Shown here: piece after piece, positions 7,646 through 15,968 of the stretch
Layout: each line of letters opens with the position of its first letter
Position numbering within the stretch: position 1 is the first letter of the stretch
From: Ilumatobacter sp.
GTDB taxonomy: Bacteria > Actinomycetota > Acidimicrobiia > Acidimicrobiales > Ilumatobacteraceae
Direction of reading: 5' to 3'
DNA length: 22,834 nucleotides
NCBI GenBank assembly: GCA_018666235.1
Contig: JABJAB010000106.1
Location: 1-22,834 of the forward strand
The notes under the pieces: generated by a model
Seen by the model: only the letters and a program-made list of their open reading frames with translations
Databases searched by the model: none
What the model was told of the DNA's origin: nothing
Translations under genes and position numbers: made by a program

Positions 7646-8995
7646 TCAGGTGAGGAGATCTTTGGTGATGCCGTAGAAGTACTCGGCGGCAAGGCCGAGT
7701 GACTCGAGATCGATGCGCTCGTCGTTGCCATGGAAACGCGCGCCGAACGTGGCAAAGTCCATCTTGCCCGAGTAGAGCCCGGCACCATACGCGACGCTGC
7801 CGCGTTCTCGGTAGAAGCGGGCATCGGTACCGCCCGTGATCAGGCCGGGAATCAACTTGGCGCCGGGGTAGGCGATCTGCGAATGCTTGGTGACAGCATC
7901 CCAGAGCGGGTTCCCCTCGCCGTATGCGCATGCGGTGGGGTCGGAGCTCTGGAGCTCGCTGACCTCAACGTGGTCATAGAGGTCACCGATTGCATCACGG
8001 AGATGTTGCTCGACATCGGCCTTGGTGGTGCCCGGAACCGTGCGGATGTCGACGTCGATGTCGATGACGTCAGGGATGGTGTTGGTCTTCTGCCCACCGT
8101 GAATGACGTTGGGGGAGAAGGTGGTGTGCGTCAGGGCATGACACGTGCGGGCCATGCCAGGCGGGAGAGTCTTCAGCGTCTCCCAGATCTTGTCGGAGGA
8201 TTTCATGGCATCGCGCATCTCGTCGGGAAGTCCGAAGGCGTCGACTTGCGCCTCCCAGATCGCATCGATGTGAGCGGACGGCTGATACTCGGCGATGCGG
8301 CGCACAATCTCGGCGGCCTTGATGAGCGCGTTGTCCGAACCGAACGGCATCGAACCGTGGCCCGGCGTGCCTCGAACCCGAAGACGGCGCCAGGCGAGGC
8401 CCTTTTCGCCGACGTTGACCGTGATGGTGCGAGTGCCGTGATCGTCGACCGTCGACCAGCCGCCGAGTTCGGTGAGGACATGGTCGGCTTGCATGTCGTC
8501 CCAATGGTGCTCGGCCATCCACTTGGCGCCCCACACACCACCCGCCTCTTCATCAGCAACGCCGAAATAGATGAGGTCGCCTTTGGGGCGAAAGCCTTCG
8601 TTGGCGAGCTGACGGAAAACGACGGCCATCGTGGAGGTGAGATTGAGCATGTCGACCGCGCCTCGCCCCCAGACCTCGCCGTCGATGATCTCTGCAGCAA
8701 ACGGGTCGTGCGTCCAACCGTCGACATTGACAGGGACGACGTCGGTATGGCCCATCAGGCACAGCGAAGGAGCGTTCGGATCCGATCCGGCGATTCGAGC
8801 AATCATCGAGTCGCGGCCTGGACGCGGCGTGTAGGTCTGGATGTCGACACCGGTGCCTTCGAGGTAGCTGACCAGCAGGTCTGAGTTGCGAGTCTCGTTG
8901 CCCGAGTCAGGCGTGCCGTCGTTCACGCACTCATTGCGGATCAGCGCCTGCAGCAGCTCGGTTGACGGTCCCGTGAAGTCCGCAGCGTTGGTCAT
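7646..8995 (-). CDS. M20-family zinc metallopeptidase
   Basis: This 449-residue M20/M25/M40 enzyme matches the ArgE/DapE/aminoacylase superfamily. The metal site is recognisable: MGHTDVVPV (81-89, with H83 and catalytic D85), GRGAVDM (110-116, bridging D115) and the general-base/metal pair in VADEEAGG (E149, E150). A dimerisation domain lies between about 200 and 320. Members hydrolyse amide bonds of peptides or N-acyl amino acids; the substrate cannot be assigned. No signal peptide is visible, so it is probably cytosolic. The gene converges with the GNAT gene, leaving 28 bp. A leaderless-type TAGCTT-N6 lies directly before its ATG. Confidence 0.92.
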   Translation of the reverse strand: MTNAADFTGPSTELLQALIRNECVNDGTPDSGNETRNSDLLVSYLEGTGVDIQTYTPRPGRDSMIARIAGSDPNAPSLCLMGHTDVVPVNVDGWTHDPFAAEIIDGEVWGRGAVDMLNLTSTMAVVFRQLANEGFRPKGDLIYFGVADEEAGGVWGAKWMAEHHWDDMQADHVLTELGGWSTVDDHGTRTITVNVGEKGLAWRRLRVRGTPGHGSMPFGSDNALIKAAEIVRRIAEYQPSAHIDAIWEAQVDAFGLPDEMRDAMKSSDKIWETLKTLPPGMARTCHALTHTTFSPNVIHGGQKTNTIPDVIDIDVDIRTVPGTTKADVEQHLRDAIGDLYDHVEVSELQSSDPTACAYGEGNPLWDAVTKHSQIAYPGAKLIPGLITGGTDARFYRERGSVAYGAGLYSGKMDFATFGARFHGNDERIDLESLGLAAEYFYGITKDLLT

Positions 8996-9001
8996 GAGGC
9001 G

Positions 9002-9007
9002 AAGCTA
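9002..9007 (-). promoter_or_regulatory. Leaderless -10 box (TAGCTT, N6, ATG) for the M20 peptidase
   Basis: Minus-strand TAGCTT, then CGCCTC and the ATG at 8995. No Shine-Dalgarno sequence lies before the ATG. Confidence 0.55.
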
Positions 9008-9066
9008 GTTCGAAGCCATTGTCCGATCCACTGCACGGTGATGCCAACCGCCACAGGTTCAGTTGA

Positions 9067-9645
9067 TCAGGCGAGCGGATCGGGGCGACCAATGCCCGTC
9101 AGGATGGCCTGCCACGCGAGATCGATCTGTGCGGGCGTCAGGGGTCTGGGTGGCAACGTGAGAAGCCAGTCGGTGAGGCGTTGTCCTTCGACCGCGACCG
9201 TCGCCGCGCCGGAATCAAGTGCGGCATGCCGTTCCGGTTGCGGTGCACCCCAATACACCCGGGCGAGGATGTCGCACGAGAGTCCCGCTCGCGCCGCGAG
9301 GTCGTCCACGGGCGATCTCATCACCGCGGCATTGGCCATGTTCTGTGGGTCGGGCGTTTCTGCGTCTTCGGGCCGGTCGAACATGAGCGTGCTGGCAGCG
9401 ATGATGCCGCAGGGGCCAATAATGACCTGATCGACGCCGCCGAGTCGGTCGGCGCTGATTTCGAGCACGAAACGCCAGGGTGGCGATGGAAGCTGCTGCA
9501 GGCGCTCGCTGGTCAACCGCGCTCCGTTGATCTGGCGTGCCTCGGAGTCGACCTGCATCGAAGCGATGTACCGGCGATACGCGGTGTACCCGCCGACAAT
9601 CAGGGCAGCCAGCACAACGAGCGAGATGGTGATGCGGAGGTTCAC
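9067..9645 (-). CDS. Small single-pass membrane protein with a possible NERD-like motif
   Basis: This protein of about 192 residues has one N-terminal membrane helix (ITISLVVLAALIVGGYTAY) and a mostly soluble remainder. The segment GGVDQVIIGPCGIIAASTLM resembles the VDHVVVGPGGVFVIETK core of nuclease-related (NERD) domains, but the lysine of that motif is missing, so this is a weak assignment and nuclease activity should not be assumed. The frame is open to a TTG at 9690. I prefer the GTG at 9643-9645 because it starts just before the membrane helix and has CAGCAT six bases upstream, like other starts here; GTG at 9648 is equally close. It lies about 95 bp downstream of the Pat-like gene on the same strand. 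Confidence 0.65.
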   Translation of the reverse strand: MNLRITISLVVLAALIVGGYTAYRRYIASMQVDSEARQINGARLTSERLQQLPSPPWRFVLEISADRLGGVDQVIIGPCGIIAASTLMFDRPEDAETPDPQNMANAAVMRSPVDDLAARAGLSCDILARVYWGAPQPERHAALDSGAATVAVEGQRLTDWLLTLPPRPLTPAQIDLAWQAILTGIGRPDPLA

Positions 9646-9651
9646 CACACA

Positions 9652-9657
9652 ATGCTG
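9652..9657 (-). promoter_or_regulatory. Possible leaderless -10 box (CAGCAT, N6, GTG)
   Basis: Minus-strand CAGCAT, then TGTGTG and a GTG at 9645. It is a CANNNT variant at the same spacing as the menB and Pat-like boxes. Confidence 0.3.
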
Positions 9658-9740
9658 GCACTGATCTCGAGCCTGATCTGGGACCGTCAAGAAGGCACGG
9701 AAGGGCGTGGGGCAGACGATGCTGAGGGGGCAGGACGCCG

Positions 9741-12341
9741 TCAGTTGAGTCGGCGAATCGGCGACTCGTCACGCTGATGGCGACGGACGACAGCTTTCAC
9801 GTCGGTCACGACGGCGCTCGCTGACGTGACGATCACCGGGTTGAGGTCAAGTTCGATGATGCCTGGGTGATCCGAAGCCAACAATGCTGCTGTCAGAATC
9901 AGGTCGACGAGAGCGTGCATCTCGATGTCGGCGTCGGCGAGCGCTGCTGCGACCTTGGTGTCGTCGATCATGGCCGCTGCGCCGGTGCGCGAGACCGGGG
10001 CGATGCGGGTGGCCCGGTCGTTTATGACGTCGGCGTGTACGCCGCCTAATCCGACGGACACGATGACGCCGAGGCGATCGTCGTGCTCACAGCGGATTCG
10101 AACGTCGAAGCCAGGGGTGGTCATTTCTTGGACAATGAGCGTCGCAGCGTCATCGCCCAAAGACTCGACCATTTGCGCGACTGAATCCGCCACGTCGTCG
10201 TCTTCGACCAGATCGAGCGCGATGCCAGCCTTCACCGATCGGCCAACTCCGCGGCGCGCCGCCTTGACGGCGACCGGATACCCGATTGAACGTGCTGCCT
10301 CGACGGCTGAATCGGGTGTGGCCTCGAGCGCTTTGGCCGTGGTGATGCCGTAGGCCGCGAGCAGATCGTGCGTGACGCGAATTCCGAGACGCACGGGCTC
10401 GTCATCAGCCCGCCCCTCCAGTTCGTTGCTGATGATGGTGTGCGCTACGTCAGGGTCGATGGGCGTCACGGGAAGTGATCCGGTGTCGGATTCGGATGCC
10501 AACCACTGGCCGTACCGATGCGACCGGGCGAGGACCGCGGCAGCCTGCTCGGGGAAGCTGAAGTTGGGAACTGCGGATCCCGGTCGAACCGGACCGTCGG
10601 CGCTGCCGAGGAGCACGCCAACCACCGGTTTGAGTGCGCCTGTTCCAGCGACATCGATGGCTTCGGATGCATCGGAGTCAATGTCGGAGGCAACCGCTGG
10701 AGCGTGGATGACGAGGACGCCGTCGACGTCGGGCGCGGCCAAGGCCGCTCCCATTGCCTGTTGGAACATCGCTGGCGTTGCCTCGACCGGCAGCCGGGAA
10801 ATTGAGGCGTTCAGTCCGGCGCCTTGGAGGGCGGCTGTTGCGAGTGTCGCCGGGCTTCGCGAGTTGGTGACGATCCGGATCGCAGGGCCCCGAAGAACCG
10901 GTTGGCTGGAGAGGACCCGCGCGGTGTCGAGGAGAGCGTGGACGGTTGGCACTTCGATCACGCCAGCCTGTTGAAAGATGGCACTCCCGATTGCGCCGTC
11001 AGCTGCAGAACCGGTGCGCACAGCGACGATGGGGCGACGATGACTGACGCGGCGTGCGATTCGAGCGAACTTTGCCGGGTTGCCGAATGATTCGGTGTAC
11101 ATCGCGATCACCCGGGTCTGGTCGTCGTCTTCCCAAAATTGAAGCAAGTCGTTGCTGGAGACGTCGCTCTTGTCGCCGAGCGACACGAACCAGGAGAGTC
11201 CCAGGCCAATGTCTCGCGCCTGTCGAAGCACAGCGCCGCCCAGCGACCCGGACTGTAGAGAGATCGCAACGTTTCCGATAGGGAGCGCGACGTTGACCAA
11301 CGCAGCTTGCATCGGATCGTCGCTGCGCAAGGCCGCGGCGCCCATGCTCGAGGGCCCGATGACACGGAGACCGTTTCGACGCGAACGGGCGACAAGGGCA
11401 GCGACGTCGACTGTTGAGTCTCCAGGCGAGGTGGGGTCGACGTCGGTGACAATGATGGCGCCGCGCATTCGTTTGGCGATGCACTCGTCGATGGTGGCGT
11501 CAAGCGCAGCCGGTGGCACTGCCACGATGGCGAGGGACACGTCGTCAGGGACATCGGAGACCGAGGCATAGCTTCGTTCACCTCCGACTTGATCGTGGTT
11601 CGGATTGACGGCATATGCCGGCACGGACGAATTCCTGGTGACGTGTCGCCACAGTGCAGCCCCAACCGAATGCTGCCGATCAGATGCCCCGACGACGACA
11701 ACCGCCTTGGGAATCAGCAGGCGGGCGACCGCGCGCGAATCGGCGCGTTGCTCGCGCCGCTCGACGCTGTCGAGAAATTCGTCGGTGGCGGCGAGGTCCC
11801 AGTCGAGGTCGACGACGCCGGAGTCGAAGCCTCGTTTGAGTGGCCAGCCGGCCTTGGAGAATACGGCCAGCATGCCTCGGTTGTCGCCGAGAACCTCTGC
11901 GGTGAACCGCTCGATCCCATTTGTTCGAGCGATGGCAGCCAGGTGCTCGAGCAGCAGCGTGGCAATCCCGCGGCCGTGGTATTCGTCGTCGACCATGAAC
12001 GCGGCCTCGGCCTCGTTCCGCCCCGGCCACCGTTCGTAACTTGCCCATGCCACAAATTCGTCTTGGGATTCAACGGCAAGCGCGGCTCGGTCAACCATGT
12101 CAACGGTGGTGAAGTGAGCCAACTCGCTTGCAGACAGGGTCGGCTTCGGAGAGAAGTAGCGGCGATAGACGCTCTGTTCTGACTGGCGTTCGTGGAACGC
12201 GAGCAGGTTCGCACTGTCGGCCGGAGTGAGCGGACGGATATAGGCGGTGTCACCACTGCCCAAGACCACGTTGCTTTCCCAACGCGAAGCGGATGCTGTT
12301 GTGGGAGCGCCGGTCGCGGGCTCGGGGACGGACTCGGTCAC
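9741..12341 (-). CDS. Type II protein-acetyltransferase-like protein: GNAT + NDP-forming acyl-CoA synthetase-like domains
   Basis: The 866 residues divide into a GNAT domain (about 24-190, with VDDEYHGRGIATLLLEHL at 117-134), a CoA-binding Rossmann domain (about 207-330, starting AVVVVGASDRQHSVGAAL), succinyl-CoA-synthetase-like domains (about 345-500, with LQSGSLGGAVL and FVSLGDKSDVSSNDLL) and a C-terminal ATP-grasp domain (about 645-858, with GYPVAVKAA and IIELDLNPVIV). The same domains in the opposite order make up the enterobacterial lysine acetyltransferase Pat/PatZ; the GNAT-first order is known from streptomycete homologues. Such enzymes acetylate and usually inactivate AMP-forming acyl-CoA synthetases. 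Where active ADP-forming synthetases carry the phosphorylated His, this protein reads GSAIFQQAGV with no His, supporting a regulatory rather than ligase role. The start is GTG; the nearby upstream ATG is in a frame that stops at once. Confidence 0.9.
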   Translation of the reverse strand: MTESVPEPATGAPTTASASRWESNVVLGSGDTAYIRPLTPADSANLLAFHERQSEQSVYRRYFSPKPTLSASELAHFTTVDMVDRAALAVESQDEFVAWASYERWPGRNEAEAAFMVDDEYHGRGIATLLLEHLAAIARTNGIERFTAEVLGDNRGMLAVFSKAGWPLKRGFDSGVVDLDWDLAATDEFLDSVERREQRADSRAVARLLIPKAVVVVGASDRQHSVGAALWRHVTRNSSVPAYAVNPNHDQVGGERSYASVSDVPDDVSLAIVAVPPAALDATIDECIAKRMRGAIIVTDVDPTSPGDSTVDVAALVARSRRNGLRVIGPSSMGAAALRSDDPMQAALVNVALPIGNVAISLQSGSLGGAVLRQARDIGLGLSWFVSLGDKSDVSSNDLLQFWEDDDQTRVIAMYTESFGNPAKFARIARRVSHRRPIVAVRTGSAADGAIGSAIFQQAGVIEVPTVHALLDTARVLSSQPVLRGPAIRIVTNSRSPATLATAALQGAGLNASISRLPVEATPAMFQQAMGAALAAPDVDGVLVIHAPAVASDIDSDASEAIDVAGTGALKPVVGVLLGSADGPVRPGSAVPNFSFPEQAAAVLARSHRYGQWLASESDTGSLPVTPIDPDVAHTIISNELEGRADDEPVRLGIRVTHDLLAAYGITTAKALEATPDSAVEAARSIGYPVAVKAARRGVGRSVKAGIALDLVEDDDVADSVAQMVESLGDDAATLIVQEMTTPGFDVRIRCEHDDRLGVIVSVGLGGVHADVINDRATRIAPVSRTGAAAMIDDTKVAAALADADIEMHALVDLILTAALLASDHPGIIELDLNPVIVTSASAVVTDVKAVVRRHQRDESPIRRLN

Positions 12342-12347
12342 GTCACC

Positions 12348-12353
12348 AGCATG
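12348..12353 (-). promoter_or_regulatory. Possible leaderless -10 box (CATGCT, N6, GTG) for the Pat-like gene
   Basis: Minus-strand CATGCT, then GGTGAC and the GTG at 12341. GGTGA lies too close to the start codon to be a good ribosome-binding site. Confidence 0.35.
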
Positions 12354-12439
12354 GCACTCTCGCCACTGGATTGCTGGCCCGGTCGGGGTGACCGATATGC
12401 ACGTTGTGCGCTGGACCGTTGTGAGGGGGTGGAAGTCCG

Positions 12440-12445
12440 TAAGGT
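12440..12445 (+). promoter_or_regulatory. Leaderless -10 box (TAAGGT, N6, GTG) for the deacetylase-family gene
   Basis: TAAGGT lies six bases before the GTG at 12452. AAGGTGG could instead act as a weak Shine-Dalgarno sequence. Confidence 0.5.
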
Positions 12446-12451
12446 GGCAGC

Positions 12452-13462
12452 GTGGGCGTACCGATTGTTGTCTTCACCTCGGCGGAACTGGACCAACACC
12501 TCACGCCATTTGGACATCCGGAACATCCGGGCAGGCTCGACGCGTCGCTTGCAGGAATCAGCGAGGCGGGTTTGTTGGATGCGGTGTCGTTTCGTGTGCC
12601 GCGGCTGGCGACGGCGACGGAAATCAACCTCGCGCACTCGACTCGCCACATCGACAGAATGCGGTCGCTGAGCGAACAGGGAGGCGGAGAAATCGACGGT
12701 GACACCTTCGTGTCGACCGGCTCGTGGACGACCGCGACCCGAGCGGTCGGGGCGGTTCTCGATGCTGTCGATGCGCTCCGGGCGGGCGAGTGCGATGTGG
12801 CATTCGCTGCGAGTCGGCCTCCGGGGCACCATGCGGTGTCCGACGCTGCGATGGGCTTTTGCCTGTTCAATAACGTGGCGGTAGCTGCGGCGGCGTTGGC
12901 CGAACGCGGAGAGCGTGTTGCGATCGTCGACTGGGACGTGCACCACGGCAATGGCACCCAAGACATCTTCTACGACGATCCGAGGGTGCTCTACGTATCA
13001 ACTCACGAAGCCCCCCTGTACCCGGGCACCGGCCGAGCCGACGAGACCGGCGGTCCAAACGCGCCCATGTCGAACCTAAACCTTCCCTTCCCCGCCGGCA
13101 CGCGGGGCGACGTCTTCCGCCGTGCACTCGACGAGGTGGTGGCACCGGTCGTGGAGCGGTTTGCGCCGGATTGGCTGATCATTTCGGCGGGATTCGACGG
13201 ACACCGCCAGGACCCGCTCGCAGGCCTCGAACTCACCTCGGCGGACTACGCCGACTTTGCCATCCGACTGCAGCAGCTCGTGGGGCCCAGCCGCACCCTG
13301 GTCGCGCTTGAGGGCGGGTACGACCTGGAAGCATTGACCTTGTCGACGGGTGCGACGTTGTCGGCGCTCATCGGCGAGTCGTATCGCCCGGAAGCTGCGT
13401 CGAGCGGTGAGGTCGGTGTGCCGACGATTATGGCTGCTCGCGAACGTTGGCAACTGGTCTGA
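12452..13462 (+). CDS. Histone-deacetylase-family amidohydrolase
   Basis: This 336-residue arginase-fold Zn enzyme belongs to the HDAC / acetylpolyamine amidohydrolase / acetoin-utilisation (AcuC) superfamily. The catalytic pair is in SRPPGHHAV (H126, H127), the Zn ligands in VDWDVHHGNGTQD (D162, H164) and SAGFDGH (D249), and the Tyr or equivalent near EGGYDL (Y290). Bacterial members deacetylate polyamines, acetyl-lysine proteins or other small amides; the substrate is not evident. It diverges across 110 bp from a Pat-like acetyltransferase. Pairing of an acetyltransferase and a deacetylase-family enzyme hints that they could oppose each other on lysine acetylation, but this is inference from position only. 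The GTG start gives the family-like N-terminus GVPIVVFTSAELDQHLTPFG. Confidence 0.93.
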   Translation: MGVPIVVFTSAELDQHLTPFGHPEHPGRLDASLAGISEAGLLDAVSFRVPRLATATEINLAHSTRHIDRMRSLSEQGGGEIDGDTFVSTGSWTTATRAVGAVLDAVDALRAGECDVAFAASRPPGHHAVSDAAMGFCLFNNVAVAAAALAERGERVAIVDWDVHHGNGTQDIFYDDPRVLYVSTHEAPLYPGTGRADETGGPNAPMSNLNLPFPAGTRGDVFRRALDEVVAPVVERFAPDWLIISAGFDGHRQDPLAGLELTSADYADFAIRLQQLVGPSRTLVALEGGYDLEALTLSTGATLSALIGESYRPEAASSGEVGVPTIMAARERWQLV

Positions 13463-13894
13463 TTGGTCGCAGCGGTCTCAGCATTTGGCGGGATTGACTT
13501 TGGCCGTCGCCGAGATCGCTTGGAAACGTTGAGACCACGCAATCACCGATGCGGTCGCCAGGAAAAACTAGGCCCGACTAGTTGCTTCGGTGGCATCGCA
13601 ACCTTTGTCGAGCAGCTTTAGGCAGCTCAAGGGGCCGAGCGGAGGGGCGGCCCCGTCCGGTATGACACCCAGGTGTGGGGCTGCACACAACTATTGGTTC
13701 ACGTGAAGTACCGCTGTTGGAGCGGCATCATCCTCGAATGCCGCATCACCGTCGACACCGAGCGTTGTCGCAATGAAGGCAATGAACTGTAAGGCAATGG
13801 AAAGCAACGAACGCCGTTTTCGCTGGTCATCAATGCAGTGACACGGCTGTGGGCTTAAGCCAAGCTCACTATTGACCAGAGCGGTACGTTGGTC
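13463..13894. other. Long intergenic region rich in inverted repeats
   Basis: No convincing gene is seen in these 432 bases. Several perfect inverted repeats are packed here. GGTCTCA (13474-13480) pairs with TGAGACC (13530-13536). AACTAG (13566-13571) pairs with CTAGTT (13578-13583). GGGGCCG (13631-13637) pairs with CGGCCCC (13648-13654). ACACC (13665-13669) pairs with GGTGT (13672-13676). They could be a 3' end of the deacetylase-family transcript, operators of the cupin gene or a structured RNA. A minus-strand frame (13691-14032) overlaps the cupin start and is not supported as a gene. Confidence 0.5.
13885..13890 (+). promoter_or_regulatory. Possible leaderless -10 box (TACGTT, N7, ATG) for the cupin gene
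   Basis: TACGTT lies seven bases before the ATG at 13898 and four before the ATG at 13895, in keeping with near-leaderless transcription from the second ATG. Confidence 0.35.
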
Positions 13895-15028
13895 ATGATG
13901 GATAGCAGTTTGGAGACCGTGCTCGAGTGCATCGACGTTACTGCAATGGCCGAGTTCTTCACCGCTGAACTCGGCTGTCGACTTGAATTGGTTACGCCGG
14001 CTGATGACCCGCGTGAGTGTGTTATCTCCCACGGCGCAGTACGTATTCGTCTGGTCCGCTCAAGTCGCGATGTGCCAGGGCGACTCCGTTTAACGCAATC
14101 AGTGGCGAGTTTGTCTGGTGGCAAACAGGTGCTGATGACTGCACCGAACGGGACGGTCGTGGAGGTTGTAGCGGCCCAACACCAAACAATGGTGCCGACG
14201 AACCGACCGTCTTTGTCAGTGGTGCGTGCGGCCGATGGTGACGCTTTCGGTGAAGGGCGCGCTGGGATGAGCTATCGCGATTTGCTTCCCGACCGCTGGG
14301 GAGGCCGTTTTATTGCGTCACACATTTTAATTGCCGGTGGCGGGAACGTTGAGGACTACGTCCACTTTCACCGCATCCGATTCCAGATGATTTTCGTCGT
14401 CACTGGGTGGGTTGAGGTTGTCTACGAGGACCAGGGTGAGCCCTTCAGGATGGTGGCGGGTGACTGTGTGCTTCAGCCACCTGAGATTCGACACCGTGTG
14501 TTGCGAAGCTCGCCCGGACTTGAGGTCATTGAGGTCGGCTGCCCGGCCGAGCACGACACTCTCGTCGAACACGAGATCACGTTGCCGACTGCGACGACCG
14601 ACGCTGAGCGAGTGTTTGGGGGGCAGCGTTTCGTGCGCCACGTCGCAGCTGTCTCGGCACTGACGCCATCGGCAACCTCTGGTTTCTTGAGTCGCGACAC
14701 GGGGATTGCTGAAGCAACAGATGGCCTTGCCGATGTTCAAGTGCTCACTCGAGCACAACGTTCAGCTGAAGAGCTTTCTGAAATGGTCCACCTTGGTGAG
14801 TTCGCTATGTATGTTGTTTTAACGGGTTCAGCAAGGCTGACAATTAATCACGACAGCGATCAGCGAATGGAGCTGATCGGTGCCCGAGACGCCGTTGCAA
14901 TGCCGCCGGGGTCTCATTGGTCGTGGGGCCACTGCAGTCATGATCTCGCTGTGCTTCAAGTCGTCCTGCCGAGCGGTTGCGTTGTGCCGGTTGCTGGAAC
15001 AGAGCCGAATAAAATCGCTGCTCGCTGA
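13895..15028 (+). CDS. VOC-like plus double-cupin protein of unknown function
   Basis: This protein of about 377 residues has an N-terminal segment (about 5-95) like a half glyoxalase/VOC fold (ECIDVTAMAEFFTAELGCRL, then QVLMTAPNGTVVEVV). A first cupin follows (about 140-215), with the metal motif HFH (H157, H159), Q164 in place of the usual Glu, and H200 in PPEIRHRV. A second cupin (about 285-365) includes VLTGSARLTI and AVAMPPGSHWSWG with few potential ligands, so it is probably structural. Bicupins of this shape include dioxygenases, isomerases and sugar-modifying enzymes; I do not recognise a specific family. The frame opens at a TTG at 13889; the ATGs at 13895 and 13898 are both possible. 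It stands alone after a 432-bp intergenic gap in a region that looks more AT-rich than its surroundings. Confidence 0.8.
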   Translation: MMDSSLETVLECIDVTAMAEFFTAELGCRLELVTPADDPRECVISHGAVRIRLVRSSRDVPGRLRLTQSVASLSGGKQVLMTAPNGTVVEVVAAQHQTMVPTNRPSLSVVRAADGDAFGEGRAGMSYRDLLPDRWGGRFIASHILIAGGGNVEDYVHFHRIRFQMIFVVTGWVEVVYEDQGEPFRMVAGDCVLQPPEIRHRVLRSSPGLEVIEVGCPAEHDTLVEHEITLPTATTDAERVFGGQRFVRHVAAVSALTPSATSGFLSRDTGIAEATDGLADVQVLTRAQRSAEELSEMVHLGEFAMYVVLTGSARLTINHDSDQRMELIGARDAVAMPPGSHWSWGHCSHDLAVLQVVLPSGCVVPVAGTEPNKIAAR

Positions 15029-15187
15029 CTCGCTCGCCGGTGCCGAACGTCCGTCGAGTTCAGCGATCTCGTGTTGATCATGCAGTAAGTCATTGCTTGC
15101 AATACATCAGTGGCAGCCAAGGCGCGGGCATGGCCGAAAGTCATGGTTGCTGCATCATTCTTCGCTGCTGTTTGCGGTGTAACTGCC

Positions 15188-15661
15188 CTATCCGAAAACG
15201 GTTCGTCCAATCCATTCCGCGATGAGCGCTGGTTTCTCGACGCCCTCAATTTCGATGGTCATTGCACGGGTCTGATCGACGGAGTTTCCTTTTAGCTGCA
15301 CATCAACAGTTGCTGCGGTGGCGCGTACTCGCGAGCCCGATGGCACAGGGTTGACGAAACGAACTTTGTTCATCCCGTAGTTGACACCCATCAGTACCCC
15401 GTTGAAGGGGGGAAGGTCGCTTGGAATGCTGGTCGATAGGTGAACCAGCAGACTGAGCGTGAGGAAGCCGTGCGCGATCGTGCCGCCGAACGGTGTCTGT
15501 GCGGCTCGTTCCGGGTCGAGGTGGATGAATTGGTGGTCAAGCGTTGCGTCGGCGAAGGCTTGGATGCGGTCCTGGTCGACCTGGAACCAGTCGCCGGCGA
15601 CCGGGTCGTTGCCGATCAACTGGTGGATGGCGTCGTAGGCAGCTTGGGCGTTTTCGCTCAT
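15188..15661 (-). CDS. MaoC-like (R)-specific enoyl-CoA hydratase, HtdZ-type
   Basis: This 157-residue single hot-dog protein resembles mycobacterial Rv0130 (HtdZ) and NodN-like hydratases. The catalytic dyad is in FADATLDHQFIHLDPERA, with D42 and H47. GGTIAHGFLTLSLL (59-72) and MNKVRFVNPVPSGSRVRA are typical of the family. Such enzymes hydrate 2-enoyl-CoA to (R)-3-hydroxyacyl-CoA in fatty-acid or polyketide metabolism. The ATG has ACGGAAACC a few bases upstream, a modest Shine-Dalgarno sequence. Unlike most single genes here it has no TANNNT-N6 box. It converges with the cupin gene across about 160 bp and has no obvious metabolic partner nearby. Confidence 0.9.
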   Translation of the reverse strand: MSENAQAAYDAIHQLIGNDPVAGDWFQVDQDRIQAFADATLDHQFIHLDPERAAQTPFGGTIAHGFLTLSLLVHLSTSIPSDLPPFNGVLMGVNYGMNKVRFVNPVPSGSRVRATAATVDVQLKGNSVDQTRAMTIEIEGVEKPALIAEWIGRTVFG

Positions 15662-15968
15662 AATGGTTTCCGTTCGTGTGATGGATCGTTGTGGGACTGT
15701 TCAGTGTGATCGTTGCAGTTGTTGCGACGATAGTGATCACGCGGCGAATGGTTGCACCTCGGGAGGCGGTAAGGCATGGACGACGATTGCAAGTTTGTCG
15801 ATGCAAGCCGGACGAGAAGGTTGCTCGTTGCTGGGCAACGTTCGCCTGCGACCGGCTCCAAACACCACCAATCGAACCGTTGAGGCGTCTGTCAGATCAT
15901 GTCGTAGATATCAGCGCCGTCGCGGCCGAAGCGGCAGTCCGCATGTCCTCGTAGGTGGCGTAGAAAGC
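15662..15968. other. Intergenic region without a convincing gene
   Basis: These 307 bases separate the MaoC and LarC2-domain genes, both on the minus strand. They should hold the MaoC promoter. A plus-strand frame (15691-15954) begins with a short hydrophobic run but continues in poor composition, with no promoter or ribosome-binding site, and I do not call it. Confidence 0.4.

Noticed and set aside
7730..8884. 384-residue frame antisense to the M20 peptidase
   Set aside because: Long antisense frames are expected opposite GC-rich genes. The M20 frame has all catalytic motifs, and this one has none.
13474..13536. Integron attC-like site
   Set aside because: The arms do not carry the GTTRRRY/RYYYAAC core, and there is no integrase or cassette array nearby.
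13691..14032. 113-residue minus-strand frame across the cupin start
   Set aside because: It overlaps the cupin N-terminus, lacks a -10 box or ribosome-binding site and matches nothing I recognise. A gene remnant is possible but unsupported.
14956..15249. Minus-strand frame across the cupin and MaoC 3' ends
   Set aside because: It overlaps both genes' ends and has no start signal or recognised motif.
15691..15954. 87-residue plus-strand frame with a hydrophobic start
   Set aside because: Only the first 20 residues look membrane-like. The rest has poor composition, and there is no promoter or ribosome-binding signal.
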